Assembly: GCA_013365325.1 (NCBI GenBank)
Contig: JABVXV010000674.1
Coordinates: 1 to 16,247 of the forward strand
Length of the DNA stretch: 16,247 nucleotides
Source: Dipetalonema caudispina
Taxonomy: Eukaryota; Nematoda; Chromadorea; Rhabditida; Onchocercidae
Direction: 5' to 3'
Shown here in pieces: positions 9,501 to 15,878 of the stretch (positions are counted from its first letter, which is position 1; each line of letters starts with the position of its first letter). A program made the position numbers and the translations under genes. The notes beneath the pieces are model-generated. The model was not told the origin of the DNA. It worked only from the letters and a program-made list of their open reading frames with translations, and did not search any database.

Positions 9501-12286
9501 TTATCAATGTCAGGAAAGTTCAACATTCGGCCATTACTTGTGCTGTACTTCGGGTCATTTAAATACCCGTTATACCGGTTACTTCGTTATTTTATTTTAT
9601 GAAAATAGAACGGATAAGTAATGAAAAAAAAAAAAAACACATATATAACCGATAAAGGATAATCCGAGTTACGCTAGTTTTCCCTTTTTTTTTTTTTTTG
9701 TAAGTACGTGATACGTGACAAAATTTGAATCATATATTGCTTATCTTTTTGATAATTCAAGTTACATATATCATCATCTTATTTTTTTCATCAAATATAT
9801 TTCTTTAGCGAAAATCATTCCGTCCAATTTGATACACATATTGTAAAACAATTATTTTCCAATATTAACAGTTAATTGATTACCATGATAATTAAATACT
9901 AGTTTTGATAAGATTTTCTATGTTATAATTGTAAAAAATATTTCCACTTTTTGCACATTGTAATTAATTGAATGATTTATTAAAGGATACTGTCCAATTG
10001 GTCAAATACCATATGTTCGATATGCAAATGAAGAACCTCAAACTTGCCATATGGCTTTGCAACCATGTCCTACAGTTGCTCAATACATGTGTATCTATAG
10101 TGCTGAAAAGATGAATTCCTACTGTTGTGCTCCAATTGATACTGCTTTCATTGGTCAATCGGAAATTTCATTGCAACAGCACAGACAACGCATACCAATA
10201 CGTATTTTTTTTTTTTTGTAGAATTTTTTTTTAAAAAAAAGCAGTATCAATATTTACTATCATTTTACCATTTCAAATATATATATTTTCTAATAAAAAG
10301 TAAAAAAAAAGAACCAAGAAATTTTTTTTAAAAACAATGATTGACAAACATTATATTGTTTTAAACGATATATAGTTTTTATTAATTTTAATTTAGTAAC
10401 AATTTTATTTTATTTATTTATTTATTTTTTGACTTCTCTGAGATAATTTGATCGTTTTAGATGACTGATTTTCAATTTTATGATCATTCTACGTTCAAAA
10501 TTTTGAAATGATTTGCAGCTGAAGATGGATCTGGATGTCCAATAGGATCACAAAGTTTGATGAATCAGTGGAATCAGATTCAAAGTTGCAATCCAGGATT
10601 GTGTCCTCAAATGTACTCATGTCACTATTCAGTTCAACACAATCGTTATCAGTGTTGCTCAAGCATGTCAATTAATTTACCCATGGCATCTGTAATAGCT
10701 GCTGATACTGTTGAAAGCTTGGAATGTGAACCAGGATCAACAAGAATAAACGGTCGATGCATGAGATGTAATCATTTTTTTTTTGATTTATTTAAAACTA
10801 TTAAAGTATTGCTATAAATCATTATCAATTATGCTTTTCGATTTTATTATTTCAGTTTCCTTTCCTACCAAACAAAACTTTTCCATTAAACAATTATTCA
10901 ATTTACTATTTCTAGTACTATATCTTGGTCAAAAAGGATGTACGGAAAATGACCAATGCTCTATGCGTGTTACTGAAGCACGATGTGAACAAAATTATTG
11001 CGTATGTCCACGAAATAAATTGATACATCAATCGAAATGTGTAACACATTGTCCTGAAGGTTTGTGCACATTTCTTCTAATTATCCAATTAATTAAATGA
11101 TTATTATACATTTGAATGTGAATCTGATATCTTTTATTGAGTTTTCAAAATTTTATTATAATTCTAAAACATTTGAATAGAAAAATTTTTGGCAAAACAA
11201 AAGAAAAAGAAAAAAATCTTTAAATTTAGATAACAATATGCATATTACTTTAGTATCTAAAAATATGCTCGTTTTAAGCATTATAAACTAATGATATTTT
11301 CAATTTCCTACATATTATATTCCACTAGTGATTTGCATAAATTTCAATGTTCACTTTGATTATTCAAATTTTTACAATCAATGATTAATCGATAGCTTGT
11401 TAATTGGTCGATTTGTGTTTTTATTTTCATCCATTATTTATTCGAAAAAATTTCCAATTATATTCCATAAAAATATTCTGCTGAATTATGAAGATAACAT
11501 ATATAAAATAGATTTTTCTATATGTTACTCCATTGATACAACTTAAAATGATGAATTCTTTTGCAGGTTTCATCGATATAGCAGGTCGCTGTCGTGATCT
11601 AACAACTATAGTTTTTATGGATTCCGTTGATGAACGTATCAATGGTACCATTGGTGGCTTTTGTAAGAATACCGTTATTGCTGAGAAACAATGCGATGTG
11701 GATGATTCATATTGTAATGAAATTTCAGTTACCTGTCAATGTAAACCGGGTTATGAGTTAAAACTTGATATGGATAAACAAGATGATACAGTCAGTTTGC
11801 ATGTATTTTTATTTGATTTGGAAGAATTTTCTTATATAATTTAGAAAATGATAGCGACAAATTAGTTGATAACGACTAGATATAATTAACGGAAGCTTGC
11901 AACAAGATTTAATTTAGGGAAGCTTAACTTTTAAGCATTATATTAGCCAAATGTTAAATGAAATGCTGAACATTCTTGAATGTTCCTAGATGCTCAATCA
12001 TCGTATTAAGGTGATAATATATATAATAAAGTTATAGTTTCTTTGCATCTTTGAAATATTTATTTATTTTTAGGGCTCATGTGTTAAAATGGTGGAAAGC
12101 AAATTTACAAATCAAACTTCGCTAGCACTTGACGAGATGAACTTTATGGATTTTTATATTACGGAAGATGACTTATTCAGGAATGATAGTTATTCGATAT
12201 TGGACAGTACATCGTTAGAAGATGATTCTGAAAACTTGGAACGATATTTAATTCAAATCGATGATCACAATGTACCCATGATATGA
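431..12286 (+). CDS. Multi-exon secreted mosaic protein: chitin-binding-like, 16 lustrin repeats, 3 Kunitz domains, EB module (5' partial)
   Basis: Exons: 431-552, 828-952, 1590-1673, 1891-2009, 2728-2936, 3191-3276, 3463-3585, 4093-4275, 4702-4842, 5185-5376, 5701-5820, 6111-6224, 6362-6495, 6904-7033, 7130-7199, 7629-7875, 8264-8447, 8687-8897, 9054-9304, 9449-9577, 9986-10201, 10519-10767, 10916-11059, 11567-11790, 12074-12286. Each border is GT...AG, all phases agree, and the total is 4020 nt (1339 residues plus TGA). Rough residue positions: signal-peptide end 1-10, chitin-binding-like 16-60, lustrin 1-4 85-288, Kunitz 1 293-348, lustrin 5 353-395, Kunitz 2 400-455, lustrin 6 463-500, Kunitz 3 504-562, lustrin 7-16 570-1115, EB 1130-1190, second cysteine segment 1200-1280, acidic tail 1280-1339. 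All 16 lustrin repeats keep six cysteines ending in a CC pair. Kunitz domains usually bind serine proteases; lustrin and EB modules are common in nematode extracellular proteins. Secretion and a matrix or cuticle role are inferred. The start codon is missing and lies upstream or in an unrecognised exon. No gene name is assigned. Confidence 0.85.
828..952 (+). CDS. Exon 2: second half of chitin-binding-like domain and linker
   Basis: The acceptor TTTTCAG ends at 827 and the first base completes the glycine codon of exon 1. The exon reads YFLKRNCPDDMSF and then LECINEL, the C-terminal cysteine pattern of CBM14. A non-cysteine linker follows, ending in FQAP. The donor is CCTG before GTAAAA, leaving phase 1. 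The frame reads on into a lysine run encoded by an A tract and a stop at 976, which is intron sequence. With only four cysteines the domain is a degenerate version of the six-cysteine family. Confidence 0.8.
1590..1673 (+). CDS. Exon 3: start of lustrin repeat 1
   Basis: Acceptor ATTTTAG ends at 1589. Joined in phase 1, the exon reads DDLCGGGIPM and then VICNP and SCPDG, giving the first three cysteines of a lustrin-type repeat. Donor GTTAGT at 1674 leaves phase 1. The exon is too short to be seen as an isolated ORF and is supported by the repeat pattern and by phase. Confidence 0.8.
1891..2009 (+). CDS. Exon 4: end of lustrin repeat 1, start of repeat 2
   Basis: Acceptor TTAATTAG ends at 1890. 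The exon continues GYVC and ends repeat 1 with TAYCC. A 15-residue acidic spacer containing NEED follows. Repeat 2 begins with DYCPDNQVTYFE. The exon ends in phase 0 before GTATCA. Confidence 0.82.
2728..2936 (+). CDS. Exon 5: rest of lustrin repeat 2, start of repeat 3
   Basis: Acceptor GTTTGTAG ends at 2727, in phase 0. The exon carries RSCSLTSGGNSCPIGFTC and, further on, FRCCG, which completes repeat 2, then GCPQN and YVPCSITST of repeat 3. It ends before GTATGT with two bases over (phase 2). The preceding 718-base intron is the longest in the gene and holds nothing recognisable. Confidence 0.85.
3191..3276 (+). CDS. Exon 6: end of lustrin repeat 3
   Basis: Acceptor AACTTACAG ends at 3190. 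The exon reads SCQNGFACIRSTTF and then TICCSQTNSATD, closing repeat 3. Donor GTAAGC leaves phase 1. Confidence 0.85.
3463..3585 (+). CDS. Exon 7: complete lustrin repeat 4
   Basis: Acceptor AATTTAG ends at 3462. The whole repeat lies in one exon flanked by phase 1 introns: FCPAGKPL, VECSEKLSCPNGYFC, NYCCPSH. A symmetrical 1-1 exon encoding one module is the classic unit of exon shuffling. Confidence 0.88.
4093..4275 (+). CDS. Exon 8: Kunitz domain 1
   Basis: Acceptor GATTTCAG ends at 4092, and a GTAAAT donor starts at 4276; both introns are phase 1. The exon has the Kunitz core RYYFD, CRSFNYSGCGGNDNNF and the final CHGFC. Cysteine spacings are 8, 20, 7, 12 and 3, against the usual 8, 15, 7, 12 and 3, so the loop between the second and third cysteines is five residues longer. 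The residue after the second cysteine (P1 by position) is Trp, not Lys or Arg, so trypsin inhibition is not expected. If the donor is not used, the frame stops at 4284-4286. Confidence 0.93.
4702..4842 (+). CDS. Exon 9: complete lustrin repeat 5
   Basis: Acceptor CTGTTTCAG ends at 4701. The exon reads QQCETGIAYRM, then AACSPYMTNTCPEQFTC and SICCPNP. It is a symmetrical phase 1-1 exon placed between two Kunitz exons. Donor GTTAAT is a weak match to the consensus, but no better site keeps the frame. Confidence 0.87.
5185..5376 (+). CDS. Exon 10: Kunitz domain 2
   Basis: Acceptor TTTATAG ends at 5184, and GTAATT follows at 5377; both introns are phase 1. The domain reads ETICKEMPSAGTNCFG, QRYYFDKT, CRPFEYFGCSGNSNNF and CEDFC. 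Spacings are 9, 18, 7, 12 and 3, so both loops flanking the second cysteine are longer than standard. The position after the second cysteine is Phe, which would favour chymotrypsin-like targets if the domain is inhibitory. An upstream ATG at 5154 is in frame but lies in the intron. Confidence 0.93.
5701..5820 (+). CDS. Exon 11: complete lustrin repeat 6
   Basis: Acceptor TTTTTCAG ends at 5700. The exon reads VCDGSAPLKD, QKCTSSMICPSGYNC and QYCCPTS. It is a symmetrical phase 1-1 exon; donor GTTAGT starts at 5821. Minus-strand frames across this stretch are shadows. Confidence 0.88.
5998..6022. repeat. 25-base A homopolymer in an intron
   Basis: An uninterrupted A run lies between exons 11 and 12. 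It is low-complexity sequence with no evident function and a likely site of sequencing length error. Confidence 0.9.
6111..6224 (+). CDS. Exon 12: first part of Kunitz domain 3
   Basis: Acceptor ACTGTTGCAG ends at 6110. The exon reads FACTVSMSSGRLCANS, AAWYYNA, then ESCMQFIYL and stops before GTATGT (phase 1). Spacings so far are 9, 17 and 7. The position after the second cysteine is Ala, suggesting an elastase-like target or loss of inhibition. Unlike Kunitz 1 and 2 this domain is split by an intron, just before the conserved Gly-Cys. Confidence 0.87.
6362..6495 (+). CDS. Exon 13: end of Kunitz domain 3, start of lustrin repeat 7
   Basis: Acceptor AATCATAG ends at 6361. The exon reads GCDGTANRF, QQACMMHC, completing Kunitz 3 with the normal 12 and 3 spacings, although an Arg sits inside the usual N-F motif. 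It then runs straight into GQCPLGMLPYIVDGNKLPQ of lustrin repeat 7 without an intron. It ends in phase 0 before GTTTTT. Confidence 0.85.
6904..7033 (+). CDS. Exon 14: rest of lustrin repeat 7, start of repeat 8
   Basis: Acceptor TATCCTCAG ends at 6903. The exon reads MCKLNAVGSCPAPSSC, IPICC, then TCPEQRIPYIIP. Its first codon is ATG by chance; the phase 0 junction to LPQ and the shared repeat show it is internal. Donor GTAAAT leaves phase 1. Confidence 0.85.
7130..7199 (+). CDS. Exon 15: middle of lustrin repeat 8
   Basis: Acceptor TTTTTTCTGCAG ends at 7129. This 70-base exon reads GSDSTVSCQPDRENCPLSSEC and ME, the central three cysteines of repeat 8. Donor GTAAAA leaves phase 2. It is the smallest exon in the gene. 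Confidence 0.83.
7629..7875 (+). CDS. Exon 16: end of lustrin repeat 8, all of repeat 9, start of repeat 10
   Basis: Acceptor AATTTTAG ends at 7628. The exon reads GFYMCCLRSSS (end of repeat 8), then DIDCPENLPTNGKHC, ICPKGYLC and DGLCC (repeat 9), then VCLKGRAHFISGQK (start of repeat 10). It ends in phase 0 before GTATGT. An in-frame ATG at 7618 lies in the intron. Confidence 0.88.
8264..8447 (+). CDS. Exon 17: rest of lustrin repeat 10, start of repeat 11
   Basis: Acceptor TTGTTTAG ends at 8263, phase 0. The exon reads AQICGPELDACPKGTAC, VNICC, then an unusually long spacer containing IAASKFLRYN before LCSNGRTPFYDP. Donor GTATGT leaves phase 1. The intron before it holds a spurious hydrophobic frame at 7926-8120. 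Confidence 0.87.
8687..8897 (+). CDS. Exon 18: rest of lustrin repeat 11, start of repeat 12
   Basis: Acceptor ATTTTTAG ends at 8686. The exon reads GSRTPRQC, GQCPSKFNC, YYCC, then YECINGRKAYIAPG and ICSLNFNSCPSGY. It ends before GTGAAA with two bases over (phase 2). Confidence 0.88.
9054..9304 (+). CDS. Exon 19: end of lustrin repeat 12, all of repeat 13, start of repeat 14
   Basis: Acceptor ATTTTGCAG ends at 9053. The exon reads SCHSSADGSATYCC, then ECPNGASPY, LACPAGSNRCPAGYNC, HLCC, then MCTDGIAYIEP. It is the longest exon, 251 bases, and ends before GTTACT (phase 1), a weak donor that is required by the frame of the next exon. Confidence 0.87.
9449..9577 (+). CDS. Exon 20: rest of lustrin repeat 14
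   Basis: Acceptor TTATTTTCAG ends at 9448. The exon reads VSSEPQTCIPMLNNCPPGYQC, then HYLCC, then a linker GHLNTRYT. Three ends were considered: GTCATT at 9554, GTTACT at 9578 and GTAATG at 9618. The second keeps phase 1 and repeats the donor of exon 19, so it is preferred; the third breaks the frame. Confidence 0.75.
9986..10201 (+). CDS. Exon 21: lustrin repeat 15 and linker
   Basis: Acceptor TATTAAAG ends at 9985, with a poor pyrimidine tract but in frame. The exon reads GYCPIGQIPYV, PQTCHMALQPCPTVAQYMC and NSYCC, then a glutamine-rich linker with LQQHRQR. Donor GTATTT leaves phase 1. Confidence 0.82.
10403..10430. repeat. (TTTA)n tetranucleotide microsatellite in an intron
   Basis: About five TTTA units followed by T's lie in the intron before exon 22. 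Confidence 0.8.
10519..10767 (+). CDS. Exon 22: lustrin repeat 16 and start of EB module
   Basis: Acceptor GATTTGCAG ends at 10518. The exon reads GCPIGSQSL, QSCNPGLCPQMYSC, YQCC, the last lustrin repeat, followed by a cysteine-free spacer. It ends with LECEPGSTRINGRCMR, the typical opening of an EB module. Donor GTAATC leaves phase 1. Confidence 0.87.
10916..11059 (+). CDS. Exon 23: EB module
   Basis: The exon reads LLYLGQKGCTENDQC, ARCEQNYCVCP and QSKCVTHC. The LGQ.C....QC...C..N.CVC pattern is that of the EB module, an eight-cysteine domain frequent in nematode secreted proteins and often found with Kunitz domains. Acceptor ATTTCTAG ends at 10915. A second in-frame acceptor, TATTTCAG, ends at 10855 and would add 20 hydrophobic residues. 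The shorter form fits the EB family better. Donor GTTTGT leaves phase 1. Confidence 0.78.
11567..11790 (+). CDS. Exon 24: second EB/EGF-like cysteine segment
   Basis: Acceptor TTCTTTTGCAG ends at 11566. The exon reads GRCRDL, GGFCKNT, KQCDVDDSYC and VTCQCKPGYEL. The QC...C.....CQCKPGYE pattern resembles the end of an EB or EGF-like module. The end was placed at GTCAGT (phase 0), which joins DDT to GSCVK of the last exon and supplies the final cysteine. The donor is not canonical, so this junction is less certain. Confidence 0.75.
12074..12286 (+). CDS. Exon 25: last cysteine and acidic C-terminal tail
   Basis: Acceptor ATTTTTAG ends at 12073. After GSCVKMVESK the sequence has no cysteine and is rich in Asp, Glu and Ser, for example ITEDDLF and SLEDDSENLE, with N-glycosylation sequons at NQT and NDS. 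It ends at a TGA at 12284-12286. No membrane segment or GPI-like tail is present, so a soluble or matrix-bound product is inferred. Confidence 0.82.
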   Translation, partial: GSCVKMVESKFTNQTSLALDEMNFMDFYITEDDLFRNDSYSILDSTSLEDDSENLERYLIQIDDHNVPMI

Positions 12287-12681
12287 TTTAACACATTTAG
12301 CGGTATGTTTGATAAGTATCATCTCTATACACATTCATTCGGTCAAATTGTGTCATTTGAGCTTTAAAAGAGAGTAACTGTAATTTTAATCATTAAAAAT
12401 TATAAGCACTTTCACCATCGAATCAAAGGATTAATTGCAAAATTAGAAGCAGAAAAGTAAAATTAAGCCAAAATAATTACTCCACTGTCTCAAATTACTA
12501 TTATAAACACAATGATTATGTTCAGTATGATCTACTTTTATGTTTTTCAACAACTATTATTTTTCATAGTTATTTGTAAATAACCATCTGACACTTAATA
12601 AATTACTCCAATTATATATAAAACCTAAACAACATAATTAAATTGAATAATCACTTATCAACTAATATTATTGCAATTAAT
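12287..12681 (+). other. Probable 3' UTR of the large gene
   Basis: AT-rich sequence follows the TGA. No module of the large protein continues and no open frame of note is present. It contains the AATAAA at 12597. Confidence 0.5.
12597..12602 (+). promoter_or_regulatory. Candidate polyadenylation signal AATAAA
   Basis: A canonical hexamer lies about 310 bases after the stop codon of the large gene. A second AATAAA is at 12730-12735. In DNA this AT-rich such hexamers arise by chance, so the true cleavage site is not fixed. Confidence 0.35.
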
Positions 12682-13761
12682 TTAATCGTTATCCAACCAT
12701 ATAATCCCAATACTGCACATCTGCAATTGAATAAATAAACGGAAATAGAGAAGATAGATTTTACATCGAAAATGTTATTCGTCATTAAAAGATATTCTAA
12801 TGAAACATTTGTCAAAGGAGGATACATAGATGAATCTTCGCATTTCAGCCAGAAATTTTTTCCGTAATCATTTTCGCAGTTTCCTGAATTATTATATAAT
12901 GAAGCCAATCCACAGCAATTCATAATTAATTTTCACTTCACATTTTACAACCAAATAATTCGACATTAACACTTTTAACATCGTTTTGAACAGTTCCAAT
13001 CCTTAATTTTGAGCATAATTTCCGATGAAGAAAGCGACACTAAAGCAACTAAAGCAACCTTAAATTAATGATCTTGAACAATCCGTAGTAATAAGCAACT
13101 CTGTTTTACGATAAATTAAATATCAAATTCTATTTTCACAGAAGAAGAACAGTTACAGACAAAAATATCACAATCAGATCTTATAATGAATTATTAAATA
13201 ATTAAAACTTACTGTTCTTTTAATTACGATCATTCCCTGGGATTTTCATAAATTTGTTCCTCAGAACAGTAGTAAAATTTAAAAATTATGAAATCAAAAT
13301 AAAAATTTTCCGGGACTTCTTTTTGCCACAGTATGATCAATAAATTCTAATCGAAGTTTATAATGATGCAAATGATACGACTGATAATGTTGTATTTAAG
13401 CACTAATGCAACAATGATATTCATACCTGTTAATAAACTAATAGGAAGATATTAATACATCAATATTATGAAATTAACTAAGGCTATTATACGCTTATGG
13501 ATTGAAAATTTAACATTTTCCCTTATCCGTTGACAAATAAAGAATTCTTACTTTTTCATTTTAAAAGATAATCTTAAATTATTTTCATATGCCATAAACA
13601 AGTACTAGCGAATTTAAGACAGCTAATAACAAACATTTATGTAATAAATAAAAAGGTAATAAAAAATTTAGAAACTTAAAAAATCGAAAAAAACAACTTA
13701 CCTTTTCCTGTGCCGCAGTTATTGTAACTTGAAATTCATGCAACAAGCTTTCATCATGAAA
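12682..13761 (-). CDS. Tentative minus-strand four-exon gene fragment, unknown function
   Basis: Reading the minus strand, four segments join in phase with GT...AG borders: 13761-13702 (contains HEFQVTITAAQEK, donor GTAAGT), 13039-12952 (contains LCSKLRIG and VNVELFG, donor GTTGTA), 12883-12765 (contains NCENDYGKNFWLKC and PPLTNVSLEYLL, donor GTAAAA, acceptor ATTCAG) and 12720-12682 (ends LDND, TAA; acceptor AATTGCAG). The total is 306 nt, about 101 residues. The VNVELF segment faintly recalls the N-terminal half of nematode transthyretin-like proteins, but the rest does not. No start codon or signal peptide was found, and a stronger acceptor, TTTTCAG at 13773, lies just upstream of exon 1 with an in-frame stop after it. 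It could be a degraded gene, a mis-joined model or chance. Confidence 0.2.
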
Positions 13762-15076
13762 CTAATTAATATCTGAAAAGAAAAATCATATTATATACTC
13801 ATGTGCAAAATTAGGGGTGCAAAATCATAATTAAGCGATTTAAAATATACATGCAACGGAATTTGAAATTTAATTAGACCAATTTAAACTTGGGGATTTA
13901 ATTCCATCAATAAGGTTACCAGTTAGCAGTAAATTAATAATTTTGAAAATTCAATTTTTTGTACTTGTCTAACTTGTAAGCATTATTGTGAAGTTGAATA
14001 GATTAGAACAGCATGCAATAAATTAAATACAACAATAAGGCATGGAAGTAATGATGAAAGATATCTAAAAACTTGAATTAATAAAAAAGTCGATAAAGAT
14101 GGCAACAGAAAGGAAAGGCATGCAAAAAGTAAAAGAAGGCTCATATCAAGAAGAAATAATCGAAAAAGTAATGCAAGCAAATAATCTGACAAGTAAGATT
14201 AGGAAAGCATGCAATATGCAAGAGCGTGAAAAACAAATACTATACCCTAAACTAAATACTAAGTAAATTAAGTAACAAAGATATGCAATAAAAAAATCAA
14301 CAAAAAACCATGCAACGGAAAGTAAAGTAAGAAAAAAGCATTCACCGATTATTAAATATCTGAAAGGGTCATGCAATAAATACAATTAACAAAAATCATG
14401 CAGTAAATAAGGGGAAAACGTGCATAAGAAAAATAACACCACATTAATTGAAATTAATACAAAATCATGCAGTAAGTAAATGCAACCCAAAAAGCATGCA
14501 AAAAACAAAATTAATAAAAAATGATTTGTCCAATAAGAGAAAATAACAAAAAAAAAAAAAAAAAAAAGAAAAAAAAGAAAAAAGCATGCAATTAGTGAAA
14601 CAACAAAATAGGCATGCATCAACAACAAATGCAAGCGCAGGATGAGCACAATTAACAAAATGCATACAATAAATAGAAATAACCAAAAAGGCATTCACAA
14701 AAAACAAAATTAATAAAAAAGATTTGGTAGCTGCAAATAATCACAAATATTATTCATTAAGTGAAATTAGCAAAAACAAAAGAGAAAAAACATGCAATTG
14801 GTAAATAAAATATAAAGCATGCAATAAGTAGAAGTGACCAAAAACGCATGATTAACAAGAAAAGATGCAAATAATCCGAAATATTATCCAATAAAAAATA
14901 TGAACAACGAAAAAAGCATGCATTAACAGCGGGTGCAATGGCGAGTAGAGTTAAAAAAACAGCATGCAGTAAGTAGAAATAAGAAAACAAACACCATCCA
15001 AAAATTTGTCAACAAAGTGAAATTAATGAAAAGGATAAATAAAATTGGCAACAGTGAAAGTTAAAAAATGCATGCA
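13737..15076. repeat. Degenerate CATGCA-rich minisatellite, unit near 28 bases
   Basis: CATGCA occurs at 13737, 13850, 14012, 14119, 14208, 14309, 14370, 14397, 14466, 14495, 14585, 14613, 14791, 14818, 14917, 14963 and 15071. Close pairs are 27 to 29 bases apart, and several larger gaps are near multiples of that. Between them the DNA is A-rich, with recurring AATAAGTA and AACAAAA. The plus strand has few T's, so the minus strand has few stop codons, which creates long overlapping hydrophobic frames that are not genes. Confidence 0.75.
14548..14583. repeat. A homopolymer and A-rich tract inside the minisatellite
   Basis: Twenty consecutive A's are followed by A's broken by single G's. Confidence 0.9.
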
Positions 15077-15319
15077 ATATAATAATTCAAAATTTCAAAA
15101 GATATTCAAAAACTCGCTAACTCAGGAATGTATTTAAAAAATTAAGAAAAGAATGCAAAAGTACAAAAATTCAATTTTCAACATTTCAAAAGCAAAATAA
15201 TTTTCTCATTTTAATTATTCAAAAAATTCATTTGCGCTAATTCTTCATCTTCCACTTAGATCTTCTCTACCAGGCTGATATTAGGAATGAGGCATTTTAC
15301 TTAAGATAATCACATGAAT

Positions 15320-15487
15320 GGGTACCAACTCGTCAGTTCAAAAAAGTTTAAAAATAAGACATTATTAATCTAAGTGTCTAATATACAAAAACATAACATA
15401 ACAACAAGAAACAAAGCATAGAAAAGCTAAAGAAACAAGTATTAGAGTAAAGTAATGCAAAAATAAATATAATACAAGTTGGTACCC
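15320..15487. repeat. Separated 11-bp inverted repeat
   Basis: GGGTACCAACT at 15320-15330 is the exact reverse complement of AGTTGGTACCC at 15477-15487, with 146 bases between. Part of the match is the self-complementary GGTACC. No function is evident. Confidence 0.5.
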
Positions 15488-15812
15488 GAAAAACACAGAA
15501 AATTTAATGAAAAAATTTAAACATTAATTAACAATGAAAATCGATTCAGTAAAAAATAATAAACAATAGTTATCAAAGACAAAAGATTAGTAACAGCAAA
15601 CATAACAAAACTAGAGAAACAAATATTACAACTAATAATACACTATAAGCTATTACTCTATAGTAAAAGAAATTTAAAGAAATAATTCAACATTAAAGTA
15701 GCAATGAAAACAAATTCAATAAAAAAGCTTCAAAAACAACGGAGAAAACAAACATAAACACTAAGCAATAAACAACAATTATCAAAAAGTAAAAAATCCA
15801 TTAGTAATAACT
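15391..15812. repeat. Degenerate direct repeats, offset about 170-207 bases
   Basis: Similar A-rich strings recur: AGAAACAAGTATTA near 15432 and AGAAACAAATATTA near 15615, and AACATTAATTAACAATGAAAA near 15520 and AACATTAAAGTAGCAATGAAAA near 15690, each followed by variants of AATAAACAA.AGTTATCAAA. The copies are diverged, with changing spacing. Confidence 0.4.
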
Positions 15813-15842
15813 ACTAAAACATTAAATTGAAACATAAATAAA

Positions 15843-15878
15843 TTAGAACAGTAACTCCTAACAAAGTTACTGTTCTAA
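15843..15878. repeat. Perfect 14-bp inverted repeat (hairpin) with 8-base loop
   Basis: TTAGAACAGTAACT at 15843-15856 is the exact reverse complement of AGTTACTGTTCTAA at 15865-15878. The loop is CCTAACAA, and an A run follows the right arm. Confidence 0.8.

Noticed and set aside
9964..10158. 64-codon minus-strand frame
   Set aside because: It is antisense to exon 21.
11427..11651. 74-codon minus-strand frame
   Set aside because: It overlaps exon 24 in antisense and runs into AT-rich intron.
12651..12923. Single 90-codon minus-strand frame starting MNCCG, at first suggestive of a tetraspanin-like CCG loop
   Set aside because: There is no set of four membrane helices and the hydrophobic end is better read as an intron (GTAAAA...TTGCAG). 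Only part of it is kept, in the tentative minus-strand model.
13213..13259. Minus-strand segment with a GTAAGT donor, considered as an extra exon
   Set aside because: All three frames contain stops before the donor, so it cannot be an internal coding exon of the tentative model.
14548..14583. A tract considered as the poly(A) end of a retrotransposon
   Set aside because: No target-site duplication, reverse transcriptase frame or SINE-like promoter was seen next to it.
13983..14990. Several overlapping minus-strand open frames of 69-102 codons rich in Leu, Phe, Ile and Cys that look like membrane proteins
   Set aside because: They lie in the CATGCA array, overlap in different frames, and exist because the plus strand is poor in T, which removes TAA, TAG and TGA from the minus strand. 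The recurring LLHA and LLHD words are translations of the repeat.
13737..15076. CATGCA array considered as a CRISPR array
   Set aside because: The repeat is short and degenerate, spacers are not constant, there are no cas genes, and the DNA is eukaryotic.
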